This document shows positions 21,685 to 29,422 of a DNA stretch of 34,080 nucleotides, piece after piece (position 1 is the stretch's first letter; each line of letters starts with the position of its first letter). This DNA comes from Ilumatobacteraceae bacterium (lineage in GTDB: Bacteria; Actinomycetota; Acidimicrobiia; Acidimicrobiales; Ilumatobacteraceae). The position numbers were made by a program, and so were the translations under genes. The stretch covers positions 1-34,080 of the forward strand of contig JANRBC010000042.1 of the NCBI GenBank assembly GCA_030727685.1. The letters are read 5' to 3'. Below the pieces are notes generated by a model that saw nothing but the letters and a program-made list of their open reading frames with translations, was not told the origin of the DNA and did not search any database.

Positions 21685-23868
21685 TTATTCTGCTAGCCCT
21701 CGCCATTTGGCATAAAGGTAAACGCTCGTCAATGCGCGCGCGGCGCGCTGGCCACTTGCATAACACAACCGCCCAGTATTTTGCACGGCAACTACACCTG
21801 CATTATTTGGGTCTGCCACGGCAAGTTCTGTGGCTACAAGAATTGGTTTTTTTGTCTCTACTGAAAGCTCTGCTGCAAACTTCGCATACATAGCGTCTTG
21901 ACGTTCGTGATAATTGACTATGCGCTCGAGTTCGAAATCTGGAAAATAACGTCCTTCACGCATCATCCGAGCTTGATTTGACTGAATACCTATTCCAAGA
22001 AAAATAATCGCGTCAACTGATTCATCAGAGGCAACAAGTCGCATGATGTCGACAACAGTTTCGCGTGTTTCGCCACCGGCACAGTCGATTGGGTTGTTTT
22101 TGCTCCAACGCTGTGGCAACAGTTTTGAAATTTCAGATTCAAGACGGTCAGGCAACTCGATAAGACTAAGTGCGCCTTCTTCATGGATCGCGTCTGAAGT
22201 GACAACGCCCCAACCACCAATCGTTGTGAGCACGATTGTATTTTTGCCTTTTGGCAGTGGCTGAGTTGCAAATGTCGCTGCTACGTCAAATGCTCGTTCG
22301 ACATCGCTAACCCGTGTTACACCCGTGCTCCGGCAAACCGCATCAAAAATCTTGTCATCACTTGCTAACGCGCCTGTATGACTAGATGCGGCTCGCGCTC
22401 CACCAGCAGTAGAACCACCTTTGACAACAACGAGTGGTTTCACTGTGCACAGATTTCGCATTGAGTCGGCAAGAAGTCGACCATCTACAACTCCTTCGAT
22501 ATAGGCAAGGGCAACTTTTGTTGAATCATCTTGAGAGAAGTAATCAAAGAATTCAGGGACACCAACCATGGCGGCGTTTCCGGCTGAAACAGCGCGAGCA
22601 ACACCCACACCTGTTTGCCGGGCGTAGTTCATGAAACTTGAAACAAAGTTGCCACTTTGGCTAACTAGCGAGATTGAGCCTTGCGGTGGATATGGCCCCA
22701 CAATTTGGGCGCAAAGTTTATGTGGTGTACTAATCAGGCCTTGACCATTTGGTCCGACCAACAGAATTTCTAACTCGTTGGCAAGATTTGACAGTTCAAT
22801 CTGGGCTCGCAGTCCGTTCGCATCTAAATCTGCATAACCAGCCGAAGTTATGTATGCGGCTTTGATTCCTTTTTTGGCGCATGCGCGAAGAATATCTGCG
22901 TTAGTTGAAGCAGGAGTGCAAATAAACGCCAAATCGACACTGTCGTCAGGAAGACTGTCAATTGCGTCAAAGCAGTCGATGTCCAAAACAGTTGCGCGCT
23001 CAAGGTGTGTCGCAAAAACTCTGCCGAGATAGCCGTTGACCAAAATATTGTGCAAAGAAACAAAGCCAAATTTGCCAGGGTGTGTAGATGCGCCCACCAC
23101 GACAACGCCTCGGGGTGCAAATAGTGCTTCGTAATGACGACTGCTATGGCGAGTTGCGGATTTCGAACTTGAATTTTTATGAGTTGAAATTGGCTCAGTT
23201 GATTCTGTGCTGCGCATTTCAACTAGTGCATCAACAGCCACAACCGATCCATTTGGTCTAACAATTAGCGGGTTCAAGTCGATTGAGTTGACCAACTCAT
23301 TTTCGACCTGCGCACGCGAAAGAGAAACTAAAACTTCCGCCAATTGACCACGGTCAACTGGCTGCTCTCCCCTGAACTCGCCCAAAACCTTTTGACTTTT
23401 AAGTTGATCAATCAGAGATAGTGCTGACTGCGAATCGAGTGGAGTCGGAGCGAATGAGGTGTCATTCAATACTTCAGCGAAGACTCCTCCCATACCTAGC
23501 ATTACAAAACTGCCAAATTGCTTGTCGCGCACAACGCCTGCGATCAACTCGCGACGACCAGACTCCATTTTCGCAACCAACAGTGAAGCCTGTCCGTCTT
23601 CTGGTTTCAATTGACCCAAGAGAGTCGTCGATGCATCTCGTACCTCGGTCGAAGATCGAACATTTAGCTTGACCATGCCCCGCTCTGACTTGTGGCTAAT
23701 GGCGTCAGCGCAGATTTTTATCGCCACTGGATAGCCGATTTCATCTGCTGCGCTTACAGCATCGTCAACCGAAAAAACCTCAATCTCAGTGGTAAACAAA
23801 ACTCCGTAATTCGAAAGAAACTGTTTAGATTTGGCTTCGGAGAGCATGGTTTGCTTCGATTCAGGCAC
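21685..23868 (-). CDS. fused ADP-forming acetate/acyl-CoA synthetase (ATP-grasp plus CoA-binding)
   Basis: Enzymes of this family interconvert acyl-CoA and ADP with the free acid and ATP. The 727 residues are in beta-alpha order: an ATP-grasp domain (about 8-220, with His59 in ISHKSERG), a Ser/Thr linker, a CoA-binding Rossmann domain (247-340, VVVVGASTHPGKFG), and succinyl-CoA-ligase-like domains with GPNGQGLIS and the conserved His497 in SSHTGALAS. Both conserved histidines of the phosphorelay are present, which favours a catalytic enzyme rather than an acetyltransferase-fused protein acylase. The acyl substrate is not predictable. The GTG at 23868 has TACTGT six bases upstream; an ATG seven codons later is the alternative. 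Confidence 0.9.
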   Translation of the reverse strand: MPESKQTMLSEAKSKQFLSNYGVLFTTEIEVFSVDDAVSAADEIGYPVAIKICADAISHKSERGMVKLNVRSSTEVRDASTTLLGQLKPEDGQASLLVAKMESGRRELIAGVVRDKQFGSFVMLGMGGVFAEVLNDTSFAPTPLDSQSALSLIDQLKSQKVLGEFRGEQPVDRGQLAEVLVSLSRAQVENELVNSIDLNPLIVRPNGSVVAVDALVEMRSTESTEPISTHKNSSSKSATRHSSRHYEALFAPRGVVVVGASTHPGKFGFVSLHNILVNGYLGRVFATHLERATVLDIDCFDAIDSLPDDSVDLAFICTPASTNADILRACAKKGIKAAYITSAGYADLDANGLRAQIELSNLANELEILLVGPNGQGLISTPHKLCAQIVGPYPPQGSISLVSQSGNFVSSFMNYARQTGVGVARAVSAGNAAMVGVPEFFDYFSQDDSTKVALAYIEGVVDGRLLADSMRNLCTVKPLVVVKGGSTAGGARAASSHTGALASDDKIFDAVCRSTGVTRVSDVERAFDVAATFATQPLPKGKNTIVLTTIGGWGVVTSDAIHEEGALSLIELPDRLESEISKLLPQRWSKNNPIDCAGGETRETVVDIMRLVASDESVDAIIFLGIGIQSNQARMMREGRYFPDFELERIVNYHERQDAMYAKFAAELSVETKKPILVATELAVADPNNAGVVAVQNTGRLCYASGQRAARALTSVYLYAKWRGLAE

Positions 23869-23874
23869 GCTGTA

Positions 23875-23880
23875 ACAGTA
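23875..23880 (-). promoter_or_regulatory. putative leaderless -10 box for the acyl-CoA synthetase gene
   Basis: On the minus strand TACTGT is followed by six bases (TACAGC) and the GTG at 23868. Confidence 0.45.
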
Positions 23881-23931
23881 GTGTGAAAGTCTTATGCAAT
23901 TAGATGACGCAAAAAACTTGACTGCGAACTA

Positions 23932-24348
23932 ATGCAAATCATTTCGGCACTCTTCGTCGAGAACTTTGCGCTTCGCCAGGCGCCTGGTCCGAGTACCCGC
24001 ATAGACCTAACCGGAGCTTTTTTCTCAATCGCTGCTCCATCTCCTGTTCCCGTGACGATAGACCCACATTTGGTGGTTCTGGTTTACTGTCCGTTGACTG
24101 AAGTCGGCAACTCGGTGCTCGAAGTTATTTTTCGGGCTGGTCCGGCAGAAGATGCCGAACAATTGGCCCGAAACGTGAGCCCTTTCACCGTAGAGCCCGG
24201 CAAGTTCACTTATCGCCTAGTTCGAGGTGAACTCTTGATTTCGCAATATTCACAAATATTTGCCCATTGCCGACTCGGAACGGGTCAGTGGCATCTGGTT
24301 CCATTGACCGTATTGCCACCCGTTGATGATTCATCAAGTCGGGGCTAG
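23932..24348 (+). CDS. DUF6941-like conserved hypothetical protein
   Basis: A 138-residue soluble protein. It begins with a strand and Phe-rich stretch (ISALFVENFALR), then LTGAFFSI, VTIDPHLVVLVYCPL, and a beta-rich C-terminal half. This pattern resembles small actinobacterial proteins annotated as DUF6941, whose function is unknown; the match is from memory and weak. No catalytic motif or membrane segment is visible. It starts 63 bases from the divergent acyl-CoA synthetase gene and ends 33 bases before transketolase. Neither a Shine-Dalgarno sequence nor a TAnnnT box at the usual distance precedes the ATG, so the start is less certain than for its neighbours. Confidence 0.72.
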   Translation: MQIISALFVENFALRQAPGPSTRIDLTGAFFSIAAPSPVPVTIDPHLVVLVYCPLTEVGNSVLEVIFRAGPAEDAEQLARNVSPFTVEPGKFTYRLVRGELLISQYSQIFAHCRLGTGQWHLVPLTVLPPVDDSSSRG

Positions 24349-24362
24349 GTCTAACAACCAAC

Positions 24363-24368
24363 TAGTTT
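24363..24368 (+). promoter_or_regulatory. possible -10 box for transketolase
   Basis: TAGTTT lies seven bases before an in-frame GTG at 24376 and 13 bases before the ATG at 24382. It leaves two possible leaderless or short-leader starts. Confidence 0.3.
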
Positions 24369-24381
24369 TATCGCAGTGGTA

Positions 24382-26328
24382 ATGAAACTTTCTGCCCAAC
24401 AAGATCGTGATGCAGTCAATTTGATTCGGGGCATCGCTATGGATGCTCCGCTTGCAGCAAAAAGTGGCCATCAAGGCACCGCCATGGCTCTTGCTCCTCT
24501 TGGACATGTCTTGTACAGCCGAGTTATGCGACACGATCCTAAGAAACCTGATTGGAAGAATCGCGATCGATTTATTCTGAGCAACGGGCACGCGTCAATT
24601 TTGCAATACGCCTTATTGTTTCTCAACGGCTATGGCGTCGAGTTAAACGATCTCAAACAGTTTCGACAATTCGGTTCTGCCACACCTGGACATCCAGAAG
24701 CTGGTCATACGCCCGGCGTCGAAGTAACAACCGGACCTTTAGGTCAAGGTTTTGCCAATGCTGTTGGCATGGCTATTGCTGAGCGAAATTTGCGTGCTCG
24801 TTTTGGTGCGTCGGCTTGCGATCACAACACATTTGTCCTTGTCGGAGACGGTTGTCTCATGGAAGGAATTAGCCACGAAGCAGCTTCATTAGCAGGACAT
24901 TTAAAACTTGATCGACTGGTGTGCATTTTTGATGACAATGCAATCACGATCGACGGCTCGACCTCATTGAGTTGCTCAGATGACGTCGCCAAACGTTTTT
25001 CTTCTTACGGCTGGAATGTCATGCGGCTGGGTGAGATCGCTGACGATCTTGACGCTCTCGAAGAGTCTCTTGTTAGTGCGCGGGCTAATCGAGGCGCACC
25101 CACTTTGTGCATCCTGAAATCGCACATCGGTGCACCATCTCCTGACTTCACCGACTCACATGAAGCCCATGGCAATCCATTTACGGCAACGCATGTGTCA
25201 GCAACTAAAAAAGTCATGGGTATTCCCGATGAGTCTTTTTGGGCGCCGGATGATCTGGTGAACGCCTATCGCTCGGTGGCCCAAGCACGCGGTCATGGGT
25301 TAACAACGGAATATGAGGCTGACATCGCTGAACTTTCAGAAAAATACTTGTGGGACGCTGCTTGGAAAACTCCAAATTCATCATCGTTCAGATCATTGCT
25401 TCCTGAGTTCGATAAGACGGCTAACTTTGCAACTCGTCAAGTCATTCAAAAAGTTCTCGACGCCTCGCTGCCCGCGCTACCTGGTTTGATTAGTGGTTCG
25501 GCCGATCTCACCGGCAACACCGGTACAAAACTTTCAAAACAAGTGGCTCAAAGTGAAACTGCCCCTGATGGAAGGCAGATTTATTTCGGTATTCGTGAGC
25601 ACGCAATGGGGGCTGCTGTTGTCGGCATGGCATTGCACGGTGGTCTTTTGCCCGTATGCGGCACATTCTTTGTTTTTGCCGATTACATGCGACCCGCGAT
25701 TCGCTTAGCTGCCCTTTCAAAAGCAAAGTGCGTCTTTGTTTTTTCACACGATTCAGTAGGTGTAGGTGAAGATGGTCCGACACATCAGCCTGTTGAACAT
25801 CTGGCTTCTCTGCGCGCAATTCCAGATTTACAGGTCATTCGGCCAGCAGATCCAAACGAGACAGTTGCAGCGTGGTGTGCTGCCGTTGATCACAACGGTC
25901 CAACCGCAATAGTTTTGTCGCGACAAAATGTTCTAAGCGTCACAGACGGCTCGGCGGTGAACAACGGCGTCGGTGTCGTTGGCGATCGAATTGTCAACCC
26001 CGACGTTGTACTTGTCGGAACGGGCAGTGAAGTTGGCCTCTGCACACAAGCTGCCGAGCAATTAGCGACCATTGGTATCAAGGCCCAAGTCGTGTCAATG
26101 CCAAGTTGGGACAGATATGAGCGAAGTGACAAATCGCAGGACGCGTTGATATTTCCCAAAGGTGTACCCGTGGTTTCGGTTGAAGCTGGAGTAACTCTTG
26201 GCTGGCACAAATACGCCGATCACACAATCGGGATTGATCGTTTTGGTGCGAGTGCGCCTGGTGCAATCGCACTGAAAGAACTTGGTATCAGTGTTGAAGC
26301 AATTGTAAATAAAGTCAAATCGCTCTAA
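24382..26328 (+). CDS. tkt: transketolase
   Basis: Transketolase moves two-carbon units between sugar phosphates in the non-oxidative pentose phosphate pathway, using thiamine diphosphate. From the ATG at 24382 it has 648 residues, standard for the family. Visible features are His30 in SGHQGT, His70 in LSNGHAS, TTGPLGQGFANAVGMA, the ThDP motif GDGCLMEGISHEA ending near DDNAITIDG, the catalytic Glu in FGIREHAMGA, and the pyrimidine-domain DSVGVGEDGPTHQPVEHL. A GTG two codons upstream (24376) is the alternative start. The stop is immediately followed by the transaldolase ATG, so the two pathway partners are co-translated. Confidence 0.97.
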   Translation: MKLSAQQDRDAVNLIRGIAMDAPLAAKSGHQGTAMALAPLGHVLYSRVMRHDPKKPDWKNRDRFILSNGHASILQYALLFLNGYGVELNDLKQFRQFGSATPGHPEAGHTPGVEVTTGPLGQGFANAVGMAIAERNLRARFGASACDHNTFVLVGDGCLMEGISHEAASLAGHLKLDRLVCIFDDNAITIDGSTSLSCSDDVAKRFSSYGWNVMRLGEIADDLDALEESLVSARANRGAPTLCILKSHIGAPSPDFTDSHEAHGNPFTATHVSATKKVMGIPDESFWAPDDLVNAYRSVAQARGHGLTTEYEADIAELSEKYLWDAAWKTPNSSSFRSLLPEFDKTANFATRQVIQKVLDASLPALPGLISGSADLTGNTGTKLSKQVAQSETAPDGRQIYFGIREHAMGAAVVGMALHGGLLPVCGTFFVFADYMRPAIRLAALSKAKCVFVFSHDSVGVGEDGPTHQPVEHLASLRAIPDLQVIRPADPNETVAAWCAAVDHNGPTAIVLSRQNVLSVTDGSAVNNGVGVVGDRIVNPDVVLVGTGSEVGLCTQAAEQLATIGIKAQVVSMPSWDRYERSDKSQDALIFPKGVPVVSVEAGVTLGWHKYADHTIGIDRFGASAPGAIALKELGISVEAIVNKVKSL

Positions 26329-27435
26329 ATGTCTGACCGGCTTAAGTCTCTATTCAGCGAGTTCGGGCAAAGTCCATGGCTTGATAATTTGAAGCGAAGT
26401 TACATCACATCAGGCCAACTGGCCATGACTCGTGACAGTGGCATACGCGGTCTTACTTCTAACCCGACTATTTTTCAAAAAGCGATTCAAGGATCCGAAG
26501 ATTATTCGTATCAATTTTCGCAGCTAGTAAGTCAGAAAATCTCACCGATCGATAGTTACTGGCAATTAGTTCTTAAAGACATTCACAGCGCACTTGATAT
26601 TTTCGAACCACTGCATCAAAAGTCGCACGGGCTTGATGGCTATGTAAGTGTCGAAGTAGATCCAGCACTCGCCCATGACAGTGTCGGCACGCTATCGAGC
26701 GCTCGTGAACTCGACAAAGAAATTTCACGCCCAAACGTGATGATCAAAATTCCCGCGACCTCAGAATGTATACCTGCCATCGAGACAATGATCAGCGAAG
26801 GACGAAACGTCAACGTGACGCTTATTTTCAGTCTTGAGCGATATCAAGAGGTGATGAATGCGTATTTACGAGGCTTAGAGCAATTGTCGAAGACCGATGC
26901 AACTAAAGTTCGATCTGTCAGCAGCGTTGCTAGTTTTTTCATCTCGCGCGTTGACACTGAAATCGACCAGCGGCTCGTCACTTGCGACCATTCTTCAGCA
27001 GAGTCGCTACTCGGTACCGCTGCAATCAATCAAGCAAAAATTGCATACGAAATGTTTCAAAAGACGTTCTCAGGTTCCACTTGGAGCAGACTTGAACAAC
27101 TTGGCGCAAAAGTTCAACGGCCACTTTGGGCGTCGACATCAACTAAGAACCCTAAATACTCAGACACTCTTTATGTAGACAGTCTCATCGGCGAAAACAC
27201 AGTTAATACTCTTCCCGATGCAACGGTAGATGCCTTTAGTGATCATGGCACTCTCAAGCAGACAATTACTCAACACGTCGATCGTGCTCACGAAGAATGG
27301 CAGAAACTTGGGTCGGTCGGCATCGATGTTGCTGATGTTGCAGCAAAACTTGAGCGTGAAGGTGTGGCATCATTTCAAAAGAGCTTTGATGAATTGATTA
27401 CAGTCTTGGCACAAAAGGCTGCCGAACTTTCGTAA
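26329..27435 (+). CDS. tal: transaldolase
   Basis: Transaldolase transfers a dihydroxyacetone unit between sugar phosphates through a Schiff-base lysine. The 368 residues match the long actinobacterial/cyanobacterial type. Motifs are GLTSNPTIF near 41, VSVEVDP near 106, and the catalytic Lys140 in VMIKIPAT. A later LWASTSTKNPKYSDTLYV fits the family, and the Asp and Glu of the active site lie in these segments. It begins directly after the transketolase stop, and its own stop overlaps the next gene as TAATG. Tkt-tal pairing is widespread in actinobacteria. Confidence 0.97.
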   Translation: MSDRLKSLFSEFGQSPWLDNLKRSYITSGQLAMTRDSGIRGLTSNPTIFQKAIQGSEDYSYQFSQLVSQKISPIDSYWQLVLKDIHSALDIFEPLHQKSHGLDGYVSVEVDPALAHDSVGTLSSARELDKEISRPNVMIKIPATSECIPAIETMISEGRNVNVTLIFSLERYQEVMNAYLRGLEQLSKTDATKVRSVSSVASFFISRVDTEIDQRLVTCDHSSAESLLGTAAINQAKIAYEMFQKTFSGSTWSRLEQLGAKVQRPLWASTSTKNPKYSDTLYVDSLIGENTVNTLPDATVDAFSDHGTLKQTITQHVDRAHEEWQKLGSVGIDVADVAAKLEREGVASFQKSFDELITVLAQKAAELS

Positions 27436-28454
27436 TGCCAGCCCAAGAGATTGAAGCTTTGGTTAATGACCTTTTAGATAAATCAGATATCAAGCTAAAC
27501 CGTCGGTTGATCGCCGAACTTGTCAGAGATTCACTTCAGCTTGGCAACGATGCAGCTAGCACCCTGAATTTGAAAATCGCAAGTGCTGCCATTGCTGAAA
27601 TGCGCGAGGCCTTCGCAATGTTTGCTCCATTTGCCGAGCGCAAGAAGGTGACAATCTTCGGTTCGGCGCGAACCACAAAGAACGATCCTGTTTACAAACA
27701 GACCCAAGCAGTTGCAGGCAAACTAGCGAGCAACGGATGGATGGTGGTGACCGGTGCAGGACCCGGAATTATGGAAGCAGGAATGTCGGGCGCTGGCCGT
27801 GAAATGTCAATCGGTGTAAGTATTCGCTTACCTTTTGAGACTTCGGCAAATGAGGTGATTGCAGGTGACGAAAAATATGTCGCCATGCGCTATTTCTTTA
27901 CGCGCAAATTAATGTTGGTGAAAGAATCACAAGCATTCATTTGTATGCCGGGTGGGTTTGGCACCCTCGACGAGATGTTTGAACTTCTTACTTTGTCCCA
28001 GACGGGCAAAGGAAACCCAGTGCCGATCGTGGTTCTTGATCTTCCGAACGACCCATTTTGGGGTGATCTTGATTCATTTATAAAAAAGACACTTCTGCCA
28101 CGAAATTTGGTTTCACAACAAGATCTGGCCCTCTACCGCATTTGCTCAAGCGTCGATGAAGCAGTGTCTGAAATCGACAACTTTTATTCGGTCTACAATT
28201 CGATGCGGTTTGTTGGCAAGCGACTGGTGCTGCGCTTAAATCAACAGCTCAGCGATGATCATCTTTCGAAACTCAACAGCGACTTCGGTGATATCTGCTT
28301 GAATTCAAAAATCGAGCGAATCACGGCAACCAAAGCAGAAATCGACGACAAAGATCTTCCAGACCTACCAAGACTTGCTTTTCAATTTGCGCGGCGAGAT
28401 TTCGGAAGATTGCGTCAACTTATCGACGCTATAAATGTGACCGAGAGTCTCTAA
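27435..28454 (+). CDS. LOG-family protein (cytokinin riboside 5'-monophosphate phosphoribohydrolase-like)
   Basis: The 339 residues carry a Rossmann-like LOG domain in the middle: VTIFGSART near 72, VVTGAGPGIMEAG near 104, FFTRKLML near 154 with the conserved Arg157, and the hallmark PGGFGTLDE at 172-180. An N-terminal helical extension of about 65 residues and a C-terminal extension of about 90 residues place it with the long forms. LOG proteins cleave nucleoside monophosphates to base and ribose 5-phosphate; some are misannotated as lysine decarboxylases. The link to ribose 5-phosphate could explain its TAATG coupling to transaldolase in a pentose phosphate operon, but that is inference. 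Confidence 0.9.
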   Translation: MPAQEIEALVNDLLDKSDIKLNRRLIAELVRDSLQLGNDAASTLNLKIASAAIAEMREAFAMFAPFAERKKVTIFGSARTTKNDPVYKQTQAVAGKLASNGWMVVTGAGPGIMEAGMSGAGREMSIGVSIRLPFETSANEVIAGDEKYVAMRYFFTRKLMLVKESQAFICMPGGFGTLDEMFELLTLSQTGKGNPVPIVVLDLPNDPFWGDLDSFIKKTLLPRNLVSQQDLALYRICSSVDEAVSEIDNFYSVYNSMRFVGKRLVLRLNQQLSDDHLSKLNSDFGDICLNSKIERITATKAEIDDKDLPDLPRLAFQFARRDFGRLRQLIDAINVTESL

Positions 28455-28648
28455 CTACGCGTAAGAAGACTTATAGCCTTCTCAACTGCCCTTCGAGCCT
28501 GAGTTAGTGTTCGCTCTGCTTCTGGACGCTTCGACTCGCCTGCTGCGTGAGCCTCTTTTAAAACTGATAAAGCACGATCAGCGAGTTGGTCTGAAATCAA
28601 TTTCAATTGGTCAATAATTTGTTCTGAATTTTCGAAGTTTTGGTGCAT
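28451..28648 (-). CDS. small helical protein of unknown function
   Basis: A 65-residue, charge-rich, probably all-helical protein with no cysteines and no membrane segment. It converges on the LOG gene with a four-base overlap of the coding ends and diverges from the cysteine-rich gene. The frame is compact, codon use looks like its neighbours, and the start lies in the only intergenic space, which argues for a real gene. I do not recognise a family. A weak GTAGGG stretch lies just before the ATG. Confidence 0.6.
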   Translation of the reverse strand: MHQNFENSEQIIDQLKLISDQLADRALSVLKEAHAAGESKRPEAERTLTQARRAVEKAISLLTRS

Positions 28649-28667
28649 AGCCCTACAAGTATGCCAT

Positions 28668-28673
28668 TAGCCT
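28668..28673 (+). promoter_or_regulatory. putative leaderless -10 box for the cysteine-rich protein gene
   Basis: TAGCCT is followed by eight bases and the ATG at 28682. Confidence 0.4.
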
Positions 28674-28681
28674 GCTCCGAG

Positions 28682-29422
28682 ATGTCACAACCCGAAGAGC
28701 TTCATGAATGGATCAGTTTTGCCGATCCCGACCTTGAACAAACTTGGTTAATCGACGCGACCTTTCTAAGGTCGAATTGGACATGCATCTATGGCAACGG
28801 ATGTCAAGGTGTTCTTGATGATCCTGCTCCCGAACTTCATCAAGGTTGCTGCAGTCATGGTGCGCACTTCATCGACAAAGAAGATCTTGCCTCGGTTAAA
28901 AAATCTGTCAAGCGACTGACCCCTGAGCATTGGCAGAATTTCGAGCGGGGCAAAAACAATAAATGGCTCGGAAAAGAAAAAGACGGAAGTGACGTCACAA
29001 CCACCTACAAAGGCGCATGTATATTTCACAATCGCCCCGATTTTGAGGGTGGTATGGGTTGCGCCTTTCATGTCGCCGCCTCAGCCGCCGAAGAGCGTCC
29101 AATGGACTGGAAACCCGATGTTTGTTGGCAAGTACCACTCAGACTTGAGCAACATGACGAAGACGAAGACCACATTCTCTCGATCGTTCGTGAGTGGAAA
29201 CGCCGCGATTGGGGTGGAGGCGGACACGATTTTCATTGGTGGTGCACCGACGACTCATCGGCCTTCGTTGGCTCTCGACCCGTTTACAAATATCTCAAAG
29301 ACGAGTTAATCGAACTCTGTGGCGATGAGATCTATGAAATTATCGTTAAACAGCTTCAAAAGCCAAGAACTACTTTTCTACCCCACCCTCAGGTGAGAAA
29401 AAAGCGAAGTACTAATTCTTAG
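28682..29422 (+). CDS. cysteine-rich conserved hypothetical protein
   Basis: About 246 residues from the ATG at 28682; another in-frame ATG lies at 28661 and a TTG at 28640, but a TAnnnT box eight bases ahead favours 28682. Cysteines fall in clusters: WTCIYGNGCQGVL and QGCCSHGAHF near the start, then GACIFHN, GMGCAFH, DVCWQV and HWWC further on. The adjacent Cys pair plus spaced cysteines and His recall YkgJ/UPF0153-type metal-chelating proteins, but the match is loose. I recall similar actinobacterial proteins labelled only as hypothetical. A metal or Fe-S role is inference. The coding end overlaps that of typA by 11 bases on the opposite strand. Confidence 0.8.
   Translation: MSQPEELHEWISFADPDLEQTWLIDATFLRSNWTCIYGNGCQGVLDDPAPELHQGCCSHGAHFIDKEDLASVKKSVKRLTPEHWQNFERGKNNKWLGKEKDGSDVTTTYKGACIFHNRPDFEGGMGCAFHVAASAAEERPMDWKPDVCWQVPLRLEQHDEDEDHILSIVREWKRRDWGGGGHDFHWWCTDDSSAFVGSRPVYKYLKDELIELCGDEIYEIIVKQLQKPRTTFLPHPQVRKKRSTNS

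Noticed and set aside
20207..21766. Longer PBP4 frame starting at 21766
   Set aside because: It would overlap the acyl-CoA synthetase gene by about 80 bases; the ATG at 21682, two bases after that gene's stop, fits better and keeps the membrane segment at the N-terminus.
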